The notes under the pieces were generated by a model that saw only the letters and a program-made list of their open reading frames with translations, did no database searches and had not been told where the DNA came from. A program made the position numbers and the translations under genes. A stretch of 64,000 nt of DNA from Berkiella_A sp050252335 (GTDB lineage: Bacteria > Pseudomonadota > Gammaproteobacteria > Berkiellales > Berkiellaceae): positions 1 to 64,000 of the forward strand of contig JBFWLB010000004.1 of NCBI GenBank assembly GCA_050252335.1. The letters run 5' to 3'. Shown in pieces: positions 8,743 through 18,065 of this stretch. The first letter of the stretch is position 1; the number at the start of each line of letters is the position of its first letter.

Positions 8743-9663
8743 TTAAACCCAATCTCTAGACTGAAGAATATAATCCGCAAGCTTGGCTTCAGGAGTATGA
8801 GCCTCAGGCTGCCATTGATAGCCCCATTTCACATCAGGCGGCAACGACATTAAAATAGACTCTGTACGACCTTTGGATTGAAGACCAAAGAGCGTCCCTC
8901 TATCATAAACTAAATTGAACTCAACATAACGCCCTCGCCTAAAGGCTTGAAATTCTCTTTGATGAGTCGTGTATGGCGTATTTTGCCTTTTCTCAATGAT
9001 CGGCAAATAAGCCTCTATAAAACCATGTCCCACATTTTGTAAAAAGGCGAAACATTTTTCAAAATCCCACCCCCACACAATCTCATTTAAATCATCAAAG
9101 AAAAGCCCACCAATTCCACGATGTTCATTACGATGTGGTAGGTAAAAATACTCATCTGCCCATTGTTTATACTTAGGATAAACTGCTTCACCAAAAGGTG
9201 CACAGACAGATTTTGCGACTTGATGCCAGTACACACAATCTTCTTCAAAAGGGTAATAAGGCGTTAAATCAAAGCCACCACCAAACCACCAAATAGGCGC
9301 CTGGTCTTTGGGATAGGCTACAAAGAGACGAATATTAAGGTGCGCTGTTGGCACAAAGGGATTGAGCGGGTGAATGACGGAAGAAACACCCATCGCATCA
9401 AAAGAAGCATTTGCTAACTCAGGTCTTATTTTTGAAGCACTGGCAGGTAAATTCTCGCCAAAAACGTGAGAGAAATTAACCCCACCCTTCTCAATGACGG
9501 TGCCAGACAATACCTTTGTTCTGCCGCCTCCCCCTTCTGCTCTTTCCCAAACATCAGCAACAAAGCGCGCCGACGCTTCAGAATGCTCCAAGCCTTTGCA
9601 TAATTGATCTTGATATTGCAATAAGAATTCTTTTACTTCGGATATTTTTGCTTCAAAATTCAT
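8743..9663 (-). CDS. hemF: Oxygen-dependent coproporphyrinogen III oxidase
   Basis: A 306-aa cytoplasmic enzyme converting coproporphyrinogen III to protoporphyrinogen IX with O2, in heme synthesis. Family hallmarks are visible: GGGGRTKVL near the N-terminus, WFGGGFDLTPYYP in the middle, HRGIGGLFFDD, and RYVEFNLVYDRGTLFGL near the end. Length matches HemF (about 300 aa). Presence of the aerobic form indicates an oxygen-using lifestyle. It lies upstream of the unknown membrane protein and aroE on the same strand. Confidence 0.97.
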   Translation of the reverse strand: MNFEAKISEVKEFLLQYQDQLCKGLEHSEASARFVADVWERAEGGGGRTKVLSGTVIEKGGVNFSHVFGENLPASASKIRPELANASFDAMGVSSVIHPLNPFVPTAHLNIRLFVAYPKDQAPIWWFGGGFDLTPYYPFEEDCVYWHQVAKSVCAPFGEAVYPKYKQWADEYFYLPHRNEHRGIGGLFFDDLNEIVWGWDFEKCFAFLQNVGHGFIEAYLPIIEKRQNTPYTTHQREFQAFRRGRYVEFNLVYDRGTLFGLQSKGRTESILMSLPPDVKWGYQWQPEAHTPEAKLADYILQSRDWV

Positions 9664-9846
9664 CTACGACCTACTTATGTGGAGCCATTCTGGATGGCAC
9701 TTCTAGACGCTGTTTCAAAAATAATACTTTTTCGTTCGACCAAGACGCAGATTCTTTGAGCAGCGCAGTTTACACAGATGTAAATGAGCCGCACAAAAGA
9801 AGCTACAACGAAGAATCAACGAAAAATGGCATTTTTGAGACAACTT

Positions 9847-12135
9847 CTACTCTTCTGGGCCTTCAATAGGCTCACTAAACTTACAATCTTTTTGCGGACA
9901 AACCCTTTCAACACCATTTTTCTTTGTGGTTTTGGTCATTGTAATGGGAAAATTGCATTCTGGACAAGGCTGATTCACAGGCGGATACCATAGTGCATAT
10001 TCACAATCTGGGTATTTTGCACAAGAAAAGAAAATTTTACCCCGTTTAGATTTGCGCTTTAGAATTTGACCTTTTTTGCATGCAGGACAAGTAACACCTG
10101 TATCCTCTGGTTTTTCTAAGGGTTCGATGAAAGTACAATCGGGATAGCTACTACAGCCAATAAATTTCCCATATTTACCACTTTTAATGTGAAGTGCATG
10201 GTTACACTCTGGACACGTTCTACCCTCTACCACTTGAGAAGCAGGTGCCTCTTCTGAGCTGTTTTCTAAGCTCCGAGTATAATCACATTCAGGATAGGCG
10301 GTACAACCAACGAAACGGCCTCGTTTTCCTAGGCGAATCGATAATGGCGCATTACATTTTGGGCATTGCTCATTCAGTGGTTCTTGCGTGACATCCTGAC
10401 GCTTAACATTGTCCCTGATTTCTTTGATCAAGCTAACAAAGGGTTGCCAGAAGGTTTGCAAGACAGGCTTCCAAGCTTGTTCACCTCGTGATACAGCATC
10501 CAGCTCATCTTCTAAACTTGCAGTGAAGCCATAATCTACGTATTTAGCAAAGTACGTTGTTAGGAATCGATTGACAACACGCCCTACATCCGTAGGATGA
10601 AAACGCTTATTTTCAATTTTCACATATTCACGATGTTGCAAAGTACCGATAATAGAAGCATAGGTTGAGGGTCGCCCAATACCGTATTCTTCTAGTGTTT
10701 TCACTAAGGTGGCTTCAGAAAAACGTGGCGGTGGCTCTGTAAAATGCTGTTCGCCTTTGATGTCTTGCAGATTGATTTTATCGCCTTCTTTCATGATTGG
10801 CAGCGTTCTTTCCGCCTCTTGCGTACTATCGTCTTTGCCTTCTTCGTATACTTGTAAAAACCCTGGATCCGTAATGGTAGAGCCATTCGCTCTGAATATA
10901 TGATCTTCACCACATTTTAAATCACAAGAGACGGTATCAATGGTGGCATAAATCATCTGGCAAGCAACCGTACGCTTCCAAATGAGCTGATACAGCTTAA
11001 ATTGATCATCTGAAAGCTTAGCGCGGATAGACTCTGGCTCAATTCTGGCCGAGGTGGGTCGAATTGCTTCATGCGCCTCTTGTGCATTCTTAGACTTTGT
11101 CTTATAAACAACTGCGCTGTCAGGTAAGGCCTTTTGACCATACTTCTCAGTAATAACTTCTCTTAGTTCCTCAACAGCAACGGTTGCAAGATTCACCGAA
11201 TCGGTACGCATATAGGATATCAAACCCACGTTGCCATCACCTAAATCAATACCTTCATAAAGCTGCTGTGCGGTACGCATAGTACGATTTGCTGTAAAGC
11301 CTAATTTTCGAGACGCTTCCTGTTGTAAGGTAGAAGTTGTAAAGGGGGGCGATGGGTTACGTTTACGCTTTTTCTTTTCAATCTTATCAACAATTAAAAT
11401 CCCTTGACTGGCTTGCTTGAGGGTTTCAATCGCTTTTGCAGACATCTCAGCATTCGTGATAGAAAACTGTTTTTGCTTCTCTCCCGCTAAAATATGTAAC
11501 TTAGCTTTGAAGTTTTGTTCAGATTTTTCACAATGTGCATCAATGGTCCAATATTCTCGTGCAATAAAGGCTTCAATCTCCAGCTCTCGCTCTACAATCA
11601 TGCGTAAAGCAGCACTTTGTACGCGCCCAGCAGACAACCCTGGCCTAATTTTTCGCCATAATAAAGGAGAAAGGTTAAAACCAACGAGATAATCTAAAGC
11701 ACGCCTCGCTTGTTGTGCATTGACTAAATCCATAGAAAGTTCTCTAGACTCGTCAATAGCGCCAAGAATAGCTTGTTTGGTAATTTCATGAAAAACGACT
11801 CGACGGACAGATTTTTTATCATCCAAGAGTTTCTTTTCTTTCATTAATTCCACGATATGAAAGGCTATCGCTTCGCCTTCTCTATCAGGGTCAGTTGCGA
11901 GTAATAATTCAGTATGTGTTTTTAGCGATTGTGCAATTACTTTTACGTGATGTGCATTTTTTTCAATGACTTCATATTTCATCGCAAAATCATTATCAGG
12001 ATCAACCGCACCTTCTTTGGGAATCAAATCCCGGACGTGACCATAGGAGGCCACGACCTGATAGTCTTTCCCTAAATATTTCTTAATTGTTTTGGCCTTA
12101 GCGGGTGATTCCACTACGACGAGTCTATGACTCAT
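9847..12135 (-). CDS. topA: DNA topoisomerase I
   Basis: A 762-aa type IA topoisomerase that relaxes negative supercoils. The Toprim domain carries DPDREGE at 82-88, SAGRVQSAA at 168-176 precedes the gate domain, and the active-site tyrosine is Tyr308 in ISYMRTDS. The C-terminus contains four Cys4 zinc-ribbon modules (CPKC..C..C, CPEC, CPACKKG, CPEC). Length is slightly shorter than the E. coli enzyme (865 aa). It is 40 bp downstream of smg, the usual smf-smg-topA-type arrangement. Confidence 0.97.
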   Translation of the reverse strand: MSHRLVVVESPAKAKTIKKYLGKDYQVVASYGHVRDLIPKEGAVDPDNDFAMKYEVIEKNAHHVKVIAQSLKTHTELLLATDPDREGEAIAFHIVELMKEKKLLDDKKSVRRVVFHEITKQAILGAIDESRELSMDLVNAQQARRALDYLVGFNLSPLLWRKIRPGLSAGRVQSAALRMIVERELEIEAFIAREYWTIDAHCEKSEQNFKAKLHILAGEKQKQFSITNAEMSAKAIETLKQASQGILIVDKIEKKKRKRNPSPPFTTSTLQQEASRKLGFTANRTMRTAQQLYEGIDLGDGNVGLISYMRTDSVNLATVAVEELREVITEKYGQKALPDSAVVYKTKSKNAQEAHEAIRPTSARIEPESIRAKLSDDQFKLYQLIWKRTVACQMIYATIDTVSCDLKCGEDHIFRANGSTITDPGFLQVYEEGKDDSTQEAERTLPIMKEGDKINLQDIKGEQHFTEPPPRFSEATLVKTLEEYGIGRPSTYASIIGTLQHREYVKIENKRFHPTDVGRVVNRFLTTYFAKYVDYGFTASLEDELDAVSRGEQAWKPVLQTFWQPFVSLIKEIRDNVKRQDVTQEPLNEQCPKCNAPLSIRLGKRGRFVGCTAYPECDYTRSLENSSEEAPASQVVEGRTCPECNHALHIKSGKYGKFIGCSSYPDCTFIEPLEKPEDTGVTCPACKKGQILKRKSKRGKIFFSCAKYPDCEYALWYPPVNQPCPECNFPITMTKTTKKNGVERVCPQKDCKFSEPIEGPEE

Positions 12136-12175
12136 GGTTTAAAATGCTCCTAACCTATTTTAGAGGGGCGGGGCG

Positions 12176-12664
12176 TTAATGAATAACGCCCTCTACTTCA
12201 TCGCAAATTAATGCTTCTATAAATGCAAAATTGTCCTGGTATTGTGGACTATTCATCATGACAAGGCCAACAATACGTTTAAAGGCGGGTAAATTGATCT
12301 GCGGGGCTTGTATGGCCATGGCTCGTTCAATAATCACCTCCCTAGCAAGCACATCGATTAAGCCCATTTCTTCAAGCTGTAACAGATAACTTAAACAAGG
12401 AACCTCTAACTTACGGCTTTCAGCTGCCGTAAATACACGTATGGCCTGACTATGTAAAAGTGCTACAGCCTGTTGTGAGTGCTGTAACTCGGCTAATTCT
12501 CCGAGCCAATCAAATGCTTGGGAAATTTCTTTTACATCAAAGCCTGCTTCTTCTAATTCGCACGCCAAAGTCATTTCGTCCTCAGGCATTCCCTCCTCAT
12601 AGATGAAGTAGTTGTCGAATAGAAACATGAGTACATCAATCACATTCTCTTTCATAGTCGTCAC
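12176..12664 (-). CDS. smg: Smg / DUF494 family protein
   Basis: A 162-aa acidic, helical cytoplasmic protein of unknown biochemical role. The opening MKENVIDVLMFLFDNYF and the closing region around NFAFIEALICDEVEGVIH match the Smg family. Its start overlaps the dprA stop by 4 nt, suggesting translational coupling. The dprA-smg order is conserved across gammaproteobacteria. Confidence 0.92.
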   Translation of the reverse strand: MTTMKENVIDVLMFLFDNYFIYEEGMPEDEMTLACELEEAGFDVKEISQAFDWLGELAELQHSQQAVALLHSQAIRVFTAAESRKLEVPCLSYLLQLEEMGLIDVLAREVIIERAMAIQAPQINLPAFKRIVGLVMMNSPQYQDNFAFIEALICDEVEGVIH

Positions 12665-13854
12665 CTATTATTCAGACGGACTATACCGCCGGGTACCGAT
12701 TTCACTTGTCCGCTTAACTCAAGACTGAGCAGTAAAACAGATACTTGTTGGGCCGATAATCCTGTTTGCTGGACAATCATATCAATGGGTGTACAAATCT
12801 CCGACAAGGCAGCCATCAAGGTCGCTTCCATCGGATCTTGTATATGAGAATGGATCTCCTCCTGTATAAATAATGGGTTTGAACTCTGGCTAACAGTGTC
12901 ATTGAAGTTAATACTCGCATCACCGTGGAATTCAGTCAACACCGGCGCTAAGGCTTCAAGCACCTGGCTAACGTCTTCAATACAGATAGCGCCTTCTCGT
13001 ATCAACTGATGGCCCCCCTTAGCAAGTGGGTTATGTATCGAACCAGGGAGTGCAAAAACTTCTCTCCCCTGTTCAATAGCATAGTTCGCTGTAATCAAAG
13101 AGCCACTTTTTTTTGCAGCCTCAACCACTATAATGCCATAAGACAATCCACTTATAATCCTATTTCTTCTCGGAAAATGTTCCTTTCTGGGTGGAGAATC
13201 AATAGGAATCTCAGAAACCAATGCCCCATTTGCCAAAATACTCATAGCCAAAGGCTGATGCTTCTTAGGATAAATCTCGTTCAAACCATTTCCCAAGACT
13301 GCAATGGTAGGGCTTTTGCCTTGCAACGCACCTTTATGACAAGCCCCATCAATGCCTTGCGCCAAACCACTGGTCACAATCAGCCCCCAATGAGAAAGCT
13401 GCTTCGCAAATTGGAAAGCATTTTCTAAGCCCTCTTGAGTTGGATGCCTGCTACCCACCATCCCAATTTGAGGCTGCTCAAGCAAAGCAACATTTCCCTT
13501 TACAAAAAGCACAGGGGGCGGTGAAGGAATATGCCGTAAACGCTTGGGATACTCAGCATGCGCCAGGGTCAGAATATGGCAATCTGCTTTCAAGGCCCAA
13601 GCCAAGTCTTTCTCTACCCCTTTCCAATCCATCTCTACCAATGGCAATCGATTAGAAGCTAACCATTCTGCAAATTGTGTAGTGGGTCTATCATTGATAA
13701 ACCAATCACCCAAACACGCTGACAAGGCATGTAGTTTCTTAAATTTCTGAGGTCCAAACCCCGGATAACGATTCAATGCCAACCAAAAAGGCAAATCACG
13801 CGCTCTTTCTTCTACTTCGACAGTGGCCTGCAATTTCATTTTAATAGGTAACAT
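12661..13854 (-). CDS. dprA: DNA-processing protein DprA
   Basis: A 397-aa Rossmann-fold ssDNA-binding protein that loads RecA onto incoming DNA during natural transformation. The core contains VGSRHPTQEG, TSGLAQGIDGACHKGAL, AVLGNG and the FPRRNRIISGLS motif, followed by GSLITA and a C-terminal winged-helix region. An N-terminal helical domain precedes the core. The start at 13854 has no clear ribosome site; an ATG six codons later (MKLQATVE) is an alternative. Presence suggests, but does not prove, competence. Confidence 0.95.
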   Translation of the reverse strand: MLPIKMKLQATVEVEERARDLPFWLALNRYPGFGPQKFKKLHALSACLGDWFINDRPTTQFAEWLASNRLPLVEMDWKGVEKDLAWALKADCHILTLAHAEYPKRLRHIPSPPPVLFVKGNVALLEQPQIGMVGSRHPTQEGLENAFQFAKQLSHWGLIVTSGLAQGIDGACHKGALQGKSPTIAVLGNGLNEIYPKKHQPLAMSILANGALVSEIPIDSPPRKEHFPRRNRIISGLSYGIIVVEAAKKSGSLITANYAIEQGREVFALPGSIHNPLAKGGHQLIREGAICIEDVSQVLEALAPVLTEFHGDASINFNDTVSQSSNPLFIQEEIHSHIQDPMEATLMAALSEICTPIDMIVQQTGLSAQQVSVLLLSLELSGQVKSVPGGIVRLNNR

Positions 13855-13896
13855 CCATAAAAATTCATGTGAGAGGACTAATAGTCACAGCACATG

Positions 13897-14006
13897 GATT
13901 TTAGGGTAGGCGTCAAGCCCTGAGCAACCGGACTGTACATAGAAGTACATGAGGATTGCGAGAGGGCGAAGACAACACCCCATAAAATTCATGTGAGAAG
14001 ACTATA
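13897..14006. repeat. Dispersed structured repeat, family B, copy 2
   Basis: It has the same plan as 143-253: TTTTAGG at 13899, a 5-bp hairpin TGTAC / GTACA (13934-13949), a CCCCATAAAATTCATGTGA segment, and a terminal TATATTA (14003-14009) that runs into the stop codon of the LysM gene. A second copy of the tail (AAATTCATGTGAGAGGACTA) sits at 13861-13880, so this unit is flanked by partial direct repeats. It probably forms a long imperfect stem-loop. Confidence 0.6.
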
Positions 14007-15107
14007 TTAAGGTTCGCCTACCTCATCTTTGAGATAAATGGGACGAGTTGCATTCATCACCAAGCCATAACTCACTTTATCAAAAACACGAAAGACCACT
14101 AAACGCCCAACTTTTAAAGCAGGGAAATTATAGGCTGTTTCTTTTTTAGATCGAATTCGAGTAGGTAAGTCTTTTTGTTTTTGATAGATAGACAAAACAT
14201 CACCCACTTCTCTGAATTGATTTCTACCCCCTGTTATCACAATCACTTGATACTGACCAATCTGTGAAATGCCATCAAACACAGAAATAATCTGTCCGGT
14301 AGGATTGCCATTGGGCGCTTTGGGGAAAAAGAAAGCATCGACTTGTTCTCGCGTTGGCTCAATCAATTTATCTCCAATGCGTATTTCAGAGTAGCTTTGC
14401 TTTAGAATTAAGGAAGTAGGCTCCCCCATAAACTCTACTTGGGCATTACCTAAAATCAAGCCCTCTATACCAAGCACCTCATCATTCTTCGGATCTTTAT
14501 AAAGCTTCTCAACCCGAAATACCGAAAACATTTCCGTTGCAGAATGTGCATCTACCTTTGAGGCATAAATACGATCACCCACCCCCACAACCAAATGATC
14601 TTCGTCTAAGGCAATCACCGTCGGACAAAAGTCCACGTGCGCTTGGGAAATGACCTGAGAACGATTAAAGAAAGGCTGTATCACACGCGTAGGAACTGTT
14701 GGGATCGCCCCTTCTGCTTCCCCTGCACGAATAACTGGACTTAATTTAACAACACGTGTCCCACCTTCCCAATAGGTAGCATTCGGCGTCTTACTACCAC
14801 GCTCTAAGCTAAGCTTTGGCGTGCCATTCGCATCATAACTCAGTAAGATCTTATCACCCGGATAAATAAGGTGAGGATTACTAATATTAGGATTTCTATC
14901 CCAAATTTCTATCCATCGCCAAGGCTCTTTCAAATAAATACCCGCTATCTTCCATAAGGTATCCCCTTTTTTAACAATATAAACTTCAGGAGCCTTTTCT
15001 TGTATCCAAGCGGGTTTTGCTTCAACTGTGAAACAAAATCCAAGCAAAACAGCTGCTATGATCAAAAATCTCTGTAGATAAACATATGTTGACACTCTTT
15101 GCCTCAC
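14007..15107 (-). CDS. LysM-domain periplasmic protein (TsaP-like)
   Basis: A 366-aa protein with an N-terminal signal peptide (about 1-30, ending TVEAKP) and a LysM domain (YIVKKGDTLWKIAGIYL through IYPGDKILL, roughly 43-90) that binds peptidoglycan. The remaining ~270 residues are beta-rich, as in Pseudomonas PA0020/TsaP, which helps anchor the type IV pilus secretin. Its position between dprA and def is the same as in Pseudomonas. It is divergent from def. The TsaP role is inferred from context and architecture. Confidence 0.85.
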   Translation of the reverse strand: MRQRVSTYVYLQRFLIIAAVLLGFCFTVEAKPAWIQEKAPEVYIVKKGDTLWKIAGIYLKEPWRWIEIWDRNPNISNPHLIYPGDKILLSYDANGTPKLSLERGSKTPNATYWEGGTRVVKLSPVIRAGEAEGAIPTVPTRVIQPFFNRSQVISQAHVDFCPTVIALDEDHLVVGVGDRIYASKVDAHSATEMFSVFRVEKLYKDPKNDEVLGIEGLILGNAQVEFMGEPTSLILKQSYSEIRIGDKLIEPTREQVDAFFFPKAPNGNPTGQIISVFDGISQIGQYQVIVITGGRNQFREVGDVLSIYQKQKDLPTRIRSKKETAYNFPALKVGRLVVFRVFDKVSYGLVMNATRPIYLKDEVGEP

Positions 15108-15237
15108 TCAAATTTGTTTGCTAGCACACATAATTCTATCTCCGCTTCCTTTGAATTTACACTGATTATGCGCATCCCTCCACCACCCGTCGTGATATAC
15201 TTTGCTCCGAATAGCAAAAAATTATTTAGGTTGATAA

Positions 15238-15735
15238 ATGAGTGTTCTAAAAATATTGGTTTATCCAGATAAAAAATTACGCAACATCACAGTGCCTGTG
15301 ACCGAGTTCAATGACCAATTACAACAACAGATTGCTTCTCTCTTTGAAACGATGTACGACGATGAAGGTTGTGGCTTAGCAGCAAACCAAGTAGGACTCA
15401 CGGCCAGAATGTTTGTAATGGATACCTCACGCGATCAATCAAACCCAATCTGCATGATTAATCCTGAGATTATTGCTTGTGTCGGCACCACGATGTCAGA
15501 TGAAGGTTGTTTATCATTCCCAGGTGTTTATACCAGCGTCGAGAGAGCCGAACAAATTACAGTTCGCTTTCAAGATGAGAAAGGCCAAAAACAGGAATTA
15601 AGCTTAAATGGGCTTGCTGCAAACTGCGTACAGCATGAACTCGACCACTTAAATGGCATACTGTTTATTGATACATTATCAAAATTAAAGAAAAATCGTA
15701 TGCTCAGAAAGCTAGAAAAATCTTTAGGCTCCTAA
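15238..15735 (+). CDS. def: Peptide deformylase
   Basis: A 165-aa metalloenzyme removing the formyl group from nascent N-terminal Met. The three signature motifs are present: GCGLAANQ (44-51), EGCLSFP with the metal-binding Cys, and QHELDHLNG with the two metal-binding His and catalytic Glu. AGGT lies about 6 nt before the ATG. It is followed 27 bp later by fmt, the enzyme that adds the formyl group to initiator tRNA. Confidence 0.97.
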   Translation: MSVLKILVYPDKKLRNITVPVTEFNDQLQQQIASLFETMYDDEGCGLAANQVGLTARMFVMDTSRDQSNPICMINPEIIACVGTTMSDEGCLSFPGVYTSVERAEQITVRFQDEKGQKQELSLNGLAANCVQHELDHLNGILFIDTLSKLKKNRMLRKLEKSLGS

Positions 15736-15762
15736 CACTCTAGACGAAGTGAATAGTTACTT

Positions 15763-16692
15763 ATGAATATCGTTTTTGCAGGCACACCTTTACTGGCAGC
15801 CCAACAATTAGAAGTATTACTCAAGACCCACCATAAAATCGCGGCGGTGTATACACAGCCCGATAAACCTCAAGGCAGAGGATTAAAACTGACACCCAGC
15901 CCTGTAAAAATAGTTGCAGAACAAAATACACTGCGCATTGAGCAACCCACAACTTTAAAAAATTCAGATGCCATTACACAGCTTGCGGCTTATCAGCCAG
16001 ATGTTATGATTGTGGCTGCCTATGGTTTATTATTACCCAAAGAAGTATTAGCTATACCCAAATATGGCTGTATTAACATTCATTTTTCTTTGTTACCTGC
16101 ATGGCGAGGCGCTTCTCCCGTACAATCAGCCCTACTAAACGGTGATGCAAAAACGGGTGTCACACTGATGTTAATGAATGAAGGCTTGGATACAGGCGAT
16201 ATTTTGCAGCAACTCGAAATAGCCATTGAACAAGACGATACCACTGAGTCCTTATTTGAGAAACTAAGCAGTTTAGCAGCAGAATATATTAAGCACCATT
16301 TAGACGATCTGGTTAAAGCAATACCCGTTCCACAAGACAATCAACATGCAAGTCATGCACCCAAAATTCAAAAAAACCAAGCTTGTTTAGATTGGCAAGA
16401 TGATGCTTTCACTTTAGATAGAAAAATACGTGCTTATTATCCCTGGCCTGTCGCATTTATGCTTTACCAAAATAATCCGATTAAGATTTACCGCGCCAAA
16501 CCACATGCGATGACGCATTCGCATGTGCCAGGCACTGTTTTTAAGATATCTGACGAAAGTATTTGGGTAGCCTGCAAAGAAAACTGCTTAGAGATCTTTG
16601 AAATACAATTTCCCAGCAAAAAACGCATTCAAATAAAAGACGCCCTGAATGCTAAACATGATATTTTTACGCTTGGACACCTTCTCGTATAA
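15763..16692 (+). CDS. fmt: Methionyl-tRNA formyltransferase
   Basis: A 309-aa enzyme transferring formyl from 10-formyl-THF to Met-tRNAi. It starts MNIVFAGTP, has PDKPQGRGLKL, and contains the formyltransferase signature CINIHFSLLPAWRGASPVQ with the catalytic Asn/His and downstream Asp. A C-terminal OB-like tRNA-binding domain follows from about residue 210. It lies in the def-fmt-rsmB operon, 6 bp before rsmB. Confidence 0.96.
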   Translation: MNIVFAGTPLLAAQQLEVLLKTHHKIAAVYTQPDKPQGRGLKLTPSPVKIVAEQNTLRIEQPTTLKNSDAITQLAAYQPDVMIVAAYGLLLPKEVLAIPKYGCINIHFSLLPAWRGASPVQSALLNGDAKTGVTLMLMNEGLDTGDILQQLEIAIEQDDTTESLFEKLSSLAAEYIKHHLDDLVKAIPVPQDNQHASHAPKIQKNQACLDWQDDAFTLDRKIRAYYPWPVAFMLYQNNPIKIYRAKPHAMTHSHVPGTVFKISDESIWVACKENCLEIFEIQFPSKKRIQIKDALNAKHDIFTLGHLLV

Positions 16693-16698
16693 GATTTT

Positions 16699-18000
16699 AT
16701 GAAAAAACAAAATTTACGTGCATTAAGTTGCTTATTACTGCAACAAATTATAAAAGACAAAAAAACCTTTAGTACGGATACTATTTCCCAACAATACCCA
16801 AAGCTTTCTCCTTCTGATCACAATTTTACAGCGAGCCTTATTTTTGGTGTATTGCGCTGGTTTTATTTATTGGAGCATATTATTGATAGCGCCATGGAAA
16901 AGCCACTAAAAGAAAAGGATTTTGATATTAAATTACTGTTGTTAATTGGCGCATACCAACTCTACTTTCTCAACACTCCCCCCCATGCTGCTGTCAACGA
17001 ATGTGTAAGCGCTTGCCAAACCTTAAGAAAAATATGGGCAAAAGGCTTGGTAAATGCGCTCTTAAATAAATTAAGTAAACAACCTTTAGAGATAGAGGCT
17101 TATCCCATTCCCATTAGAACAGCCCACCCTCTCTGGTTAATGAAAACGCTCAAAAAAGACTGGGGTGATCGATACATCAATATTCTAGAACAAAATAACC
17201 AACGTGCCCCCCTATCCATTCGCGTCAATCAACGCAAAATTTCACGCACAGAATACAGTAAGCTTTTAACTGAAGCGCACATAGAAATGAATCCTGTTGC
17301 CAACAGTTCGGTCGCTTTACATTTGCCAGAGAATACTAAAGTCTCTACTTTGCCTGGATTTAAAGAAGGTTTATTTTCAGTGCAAGATGCAAGCGCACAA
17401 TGGGCTGCTGAATTACTCGATATAGCGCCCAATCAAACCATCCTCGATGCATGCAGTGCACCTGGGGGCAAAACAACACACATCTTAGAAAAAGCACCTG
17501 GCCCCATCACTCTCTTCTCTGTAGAAAGAAATAAATATAAAATCGCCTTACTGGAAGAAAATCTAGCCCGTTTACAATTGCAATGCACACTGATAAATGC
17601 GGATGCCTCTGATCTTTCCCAATACTGGCAAACACCCGTTTTTGATCGCATTTTGCTTGATCCACCTTGCTCTGGCACAGGCGTTATTCGACGTCACCCA
17701 GATATTAAACTATTACGACAAGCTCAAGATATTGCCGAACTTGAACAACAGCAAGCACAGTTGTTGCACGCACTCTGGCCATTATTAAAGCCAAATGGTA
17801 TTTTGCTTTATTCAACATGTTCAATATTAATGTCTGAGAACGAAGAACAAATAGCTAAGTTTTTCAACTCAAATACTGATGCTATCGCATGTCCCATTGA
17901 AGCGGACTGGGGAATCAAGTTACCCTACGGACGACAGATATTGCCTGGCGAAGCAAATATGGATGGATTTTATTACGCTAAAATCAAGAAAGCTGGTTAA
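16699..18000 (+). CDS. rsmB: 16S rRNA m5C967 methyltransferase
   Basis: A 433-aa SAM-dependent RNA methyltransferase. The N-terminal ~140 residues form a NusB-like RNA-binding domain. The catalytic domain has the SAM motif DACSAPGGKTTHIL and the two cysteines of m5C enzymes, one in DPPCSGTG and one in YSTCS. It sits between fmt and trkA in the order conserved in Pseudomonas and enterobacteria. Confidence 0.95.
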   Translation: MKKQNLRALSCLLLQQIIKDKKTFSTDTISQQYPKLSPSDHNFTASLIFGVLRWFYLLEHIIDSAMEKPLKEKDFDIKLLLLIGAYQLYFLNTPPHAAVNECVSACQTLRKIWAKGLVNALLNKLSKQPLEIEAYPIPIRTAHPLWLMKTLKKDWGDRYINILEQNNQRAPLSIRVNQRKISRTEYSKLLTEAHIEMNPVANSSVALHLPENTKVSTLPGFKEGLFSVQDASAQWAAELLDIAPNQTILDACSAPGGKTTHILEKAPGPITLFSVERNKYKIALLEENLARLQLQCTLINADASDLSQYWQTPVFDRILLDPPCSGTGVIRRHPDIKLLRQAQDIAELEQQQAQLLHALWPLLKPNGILLYSTCSILMSENEEQIAKFFNSNTDAIACPIEADWGIKLPYGRQILPGEANMDGFYYAKIKKAG

Positions 18001-18065
18001 AAAACCAGAAGCAGCCTCAAATAACTCAAAGAGGGACGTTCCGTAAACGGAGTGAGTGATCAGCA

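Noticed and set aside
9516..9869. 117-codon plus-strand frame overlapping hemF and the hemF-topA gap
   Set aside because: Most of it is antisense to hemF and topA ends, both strongly supported, and the translation resembles no protein.
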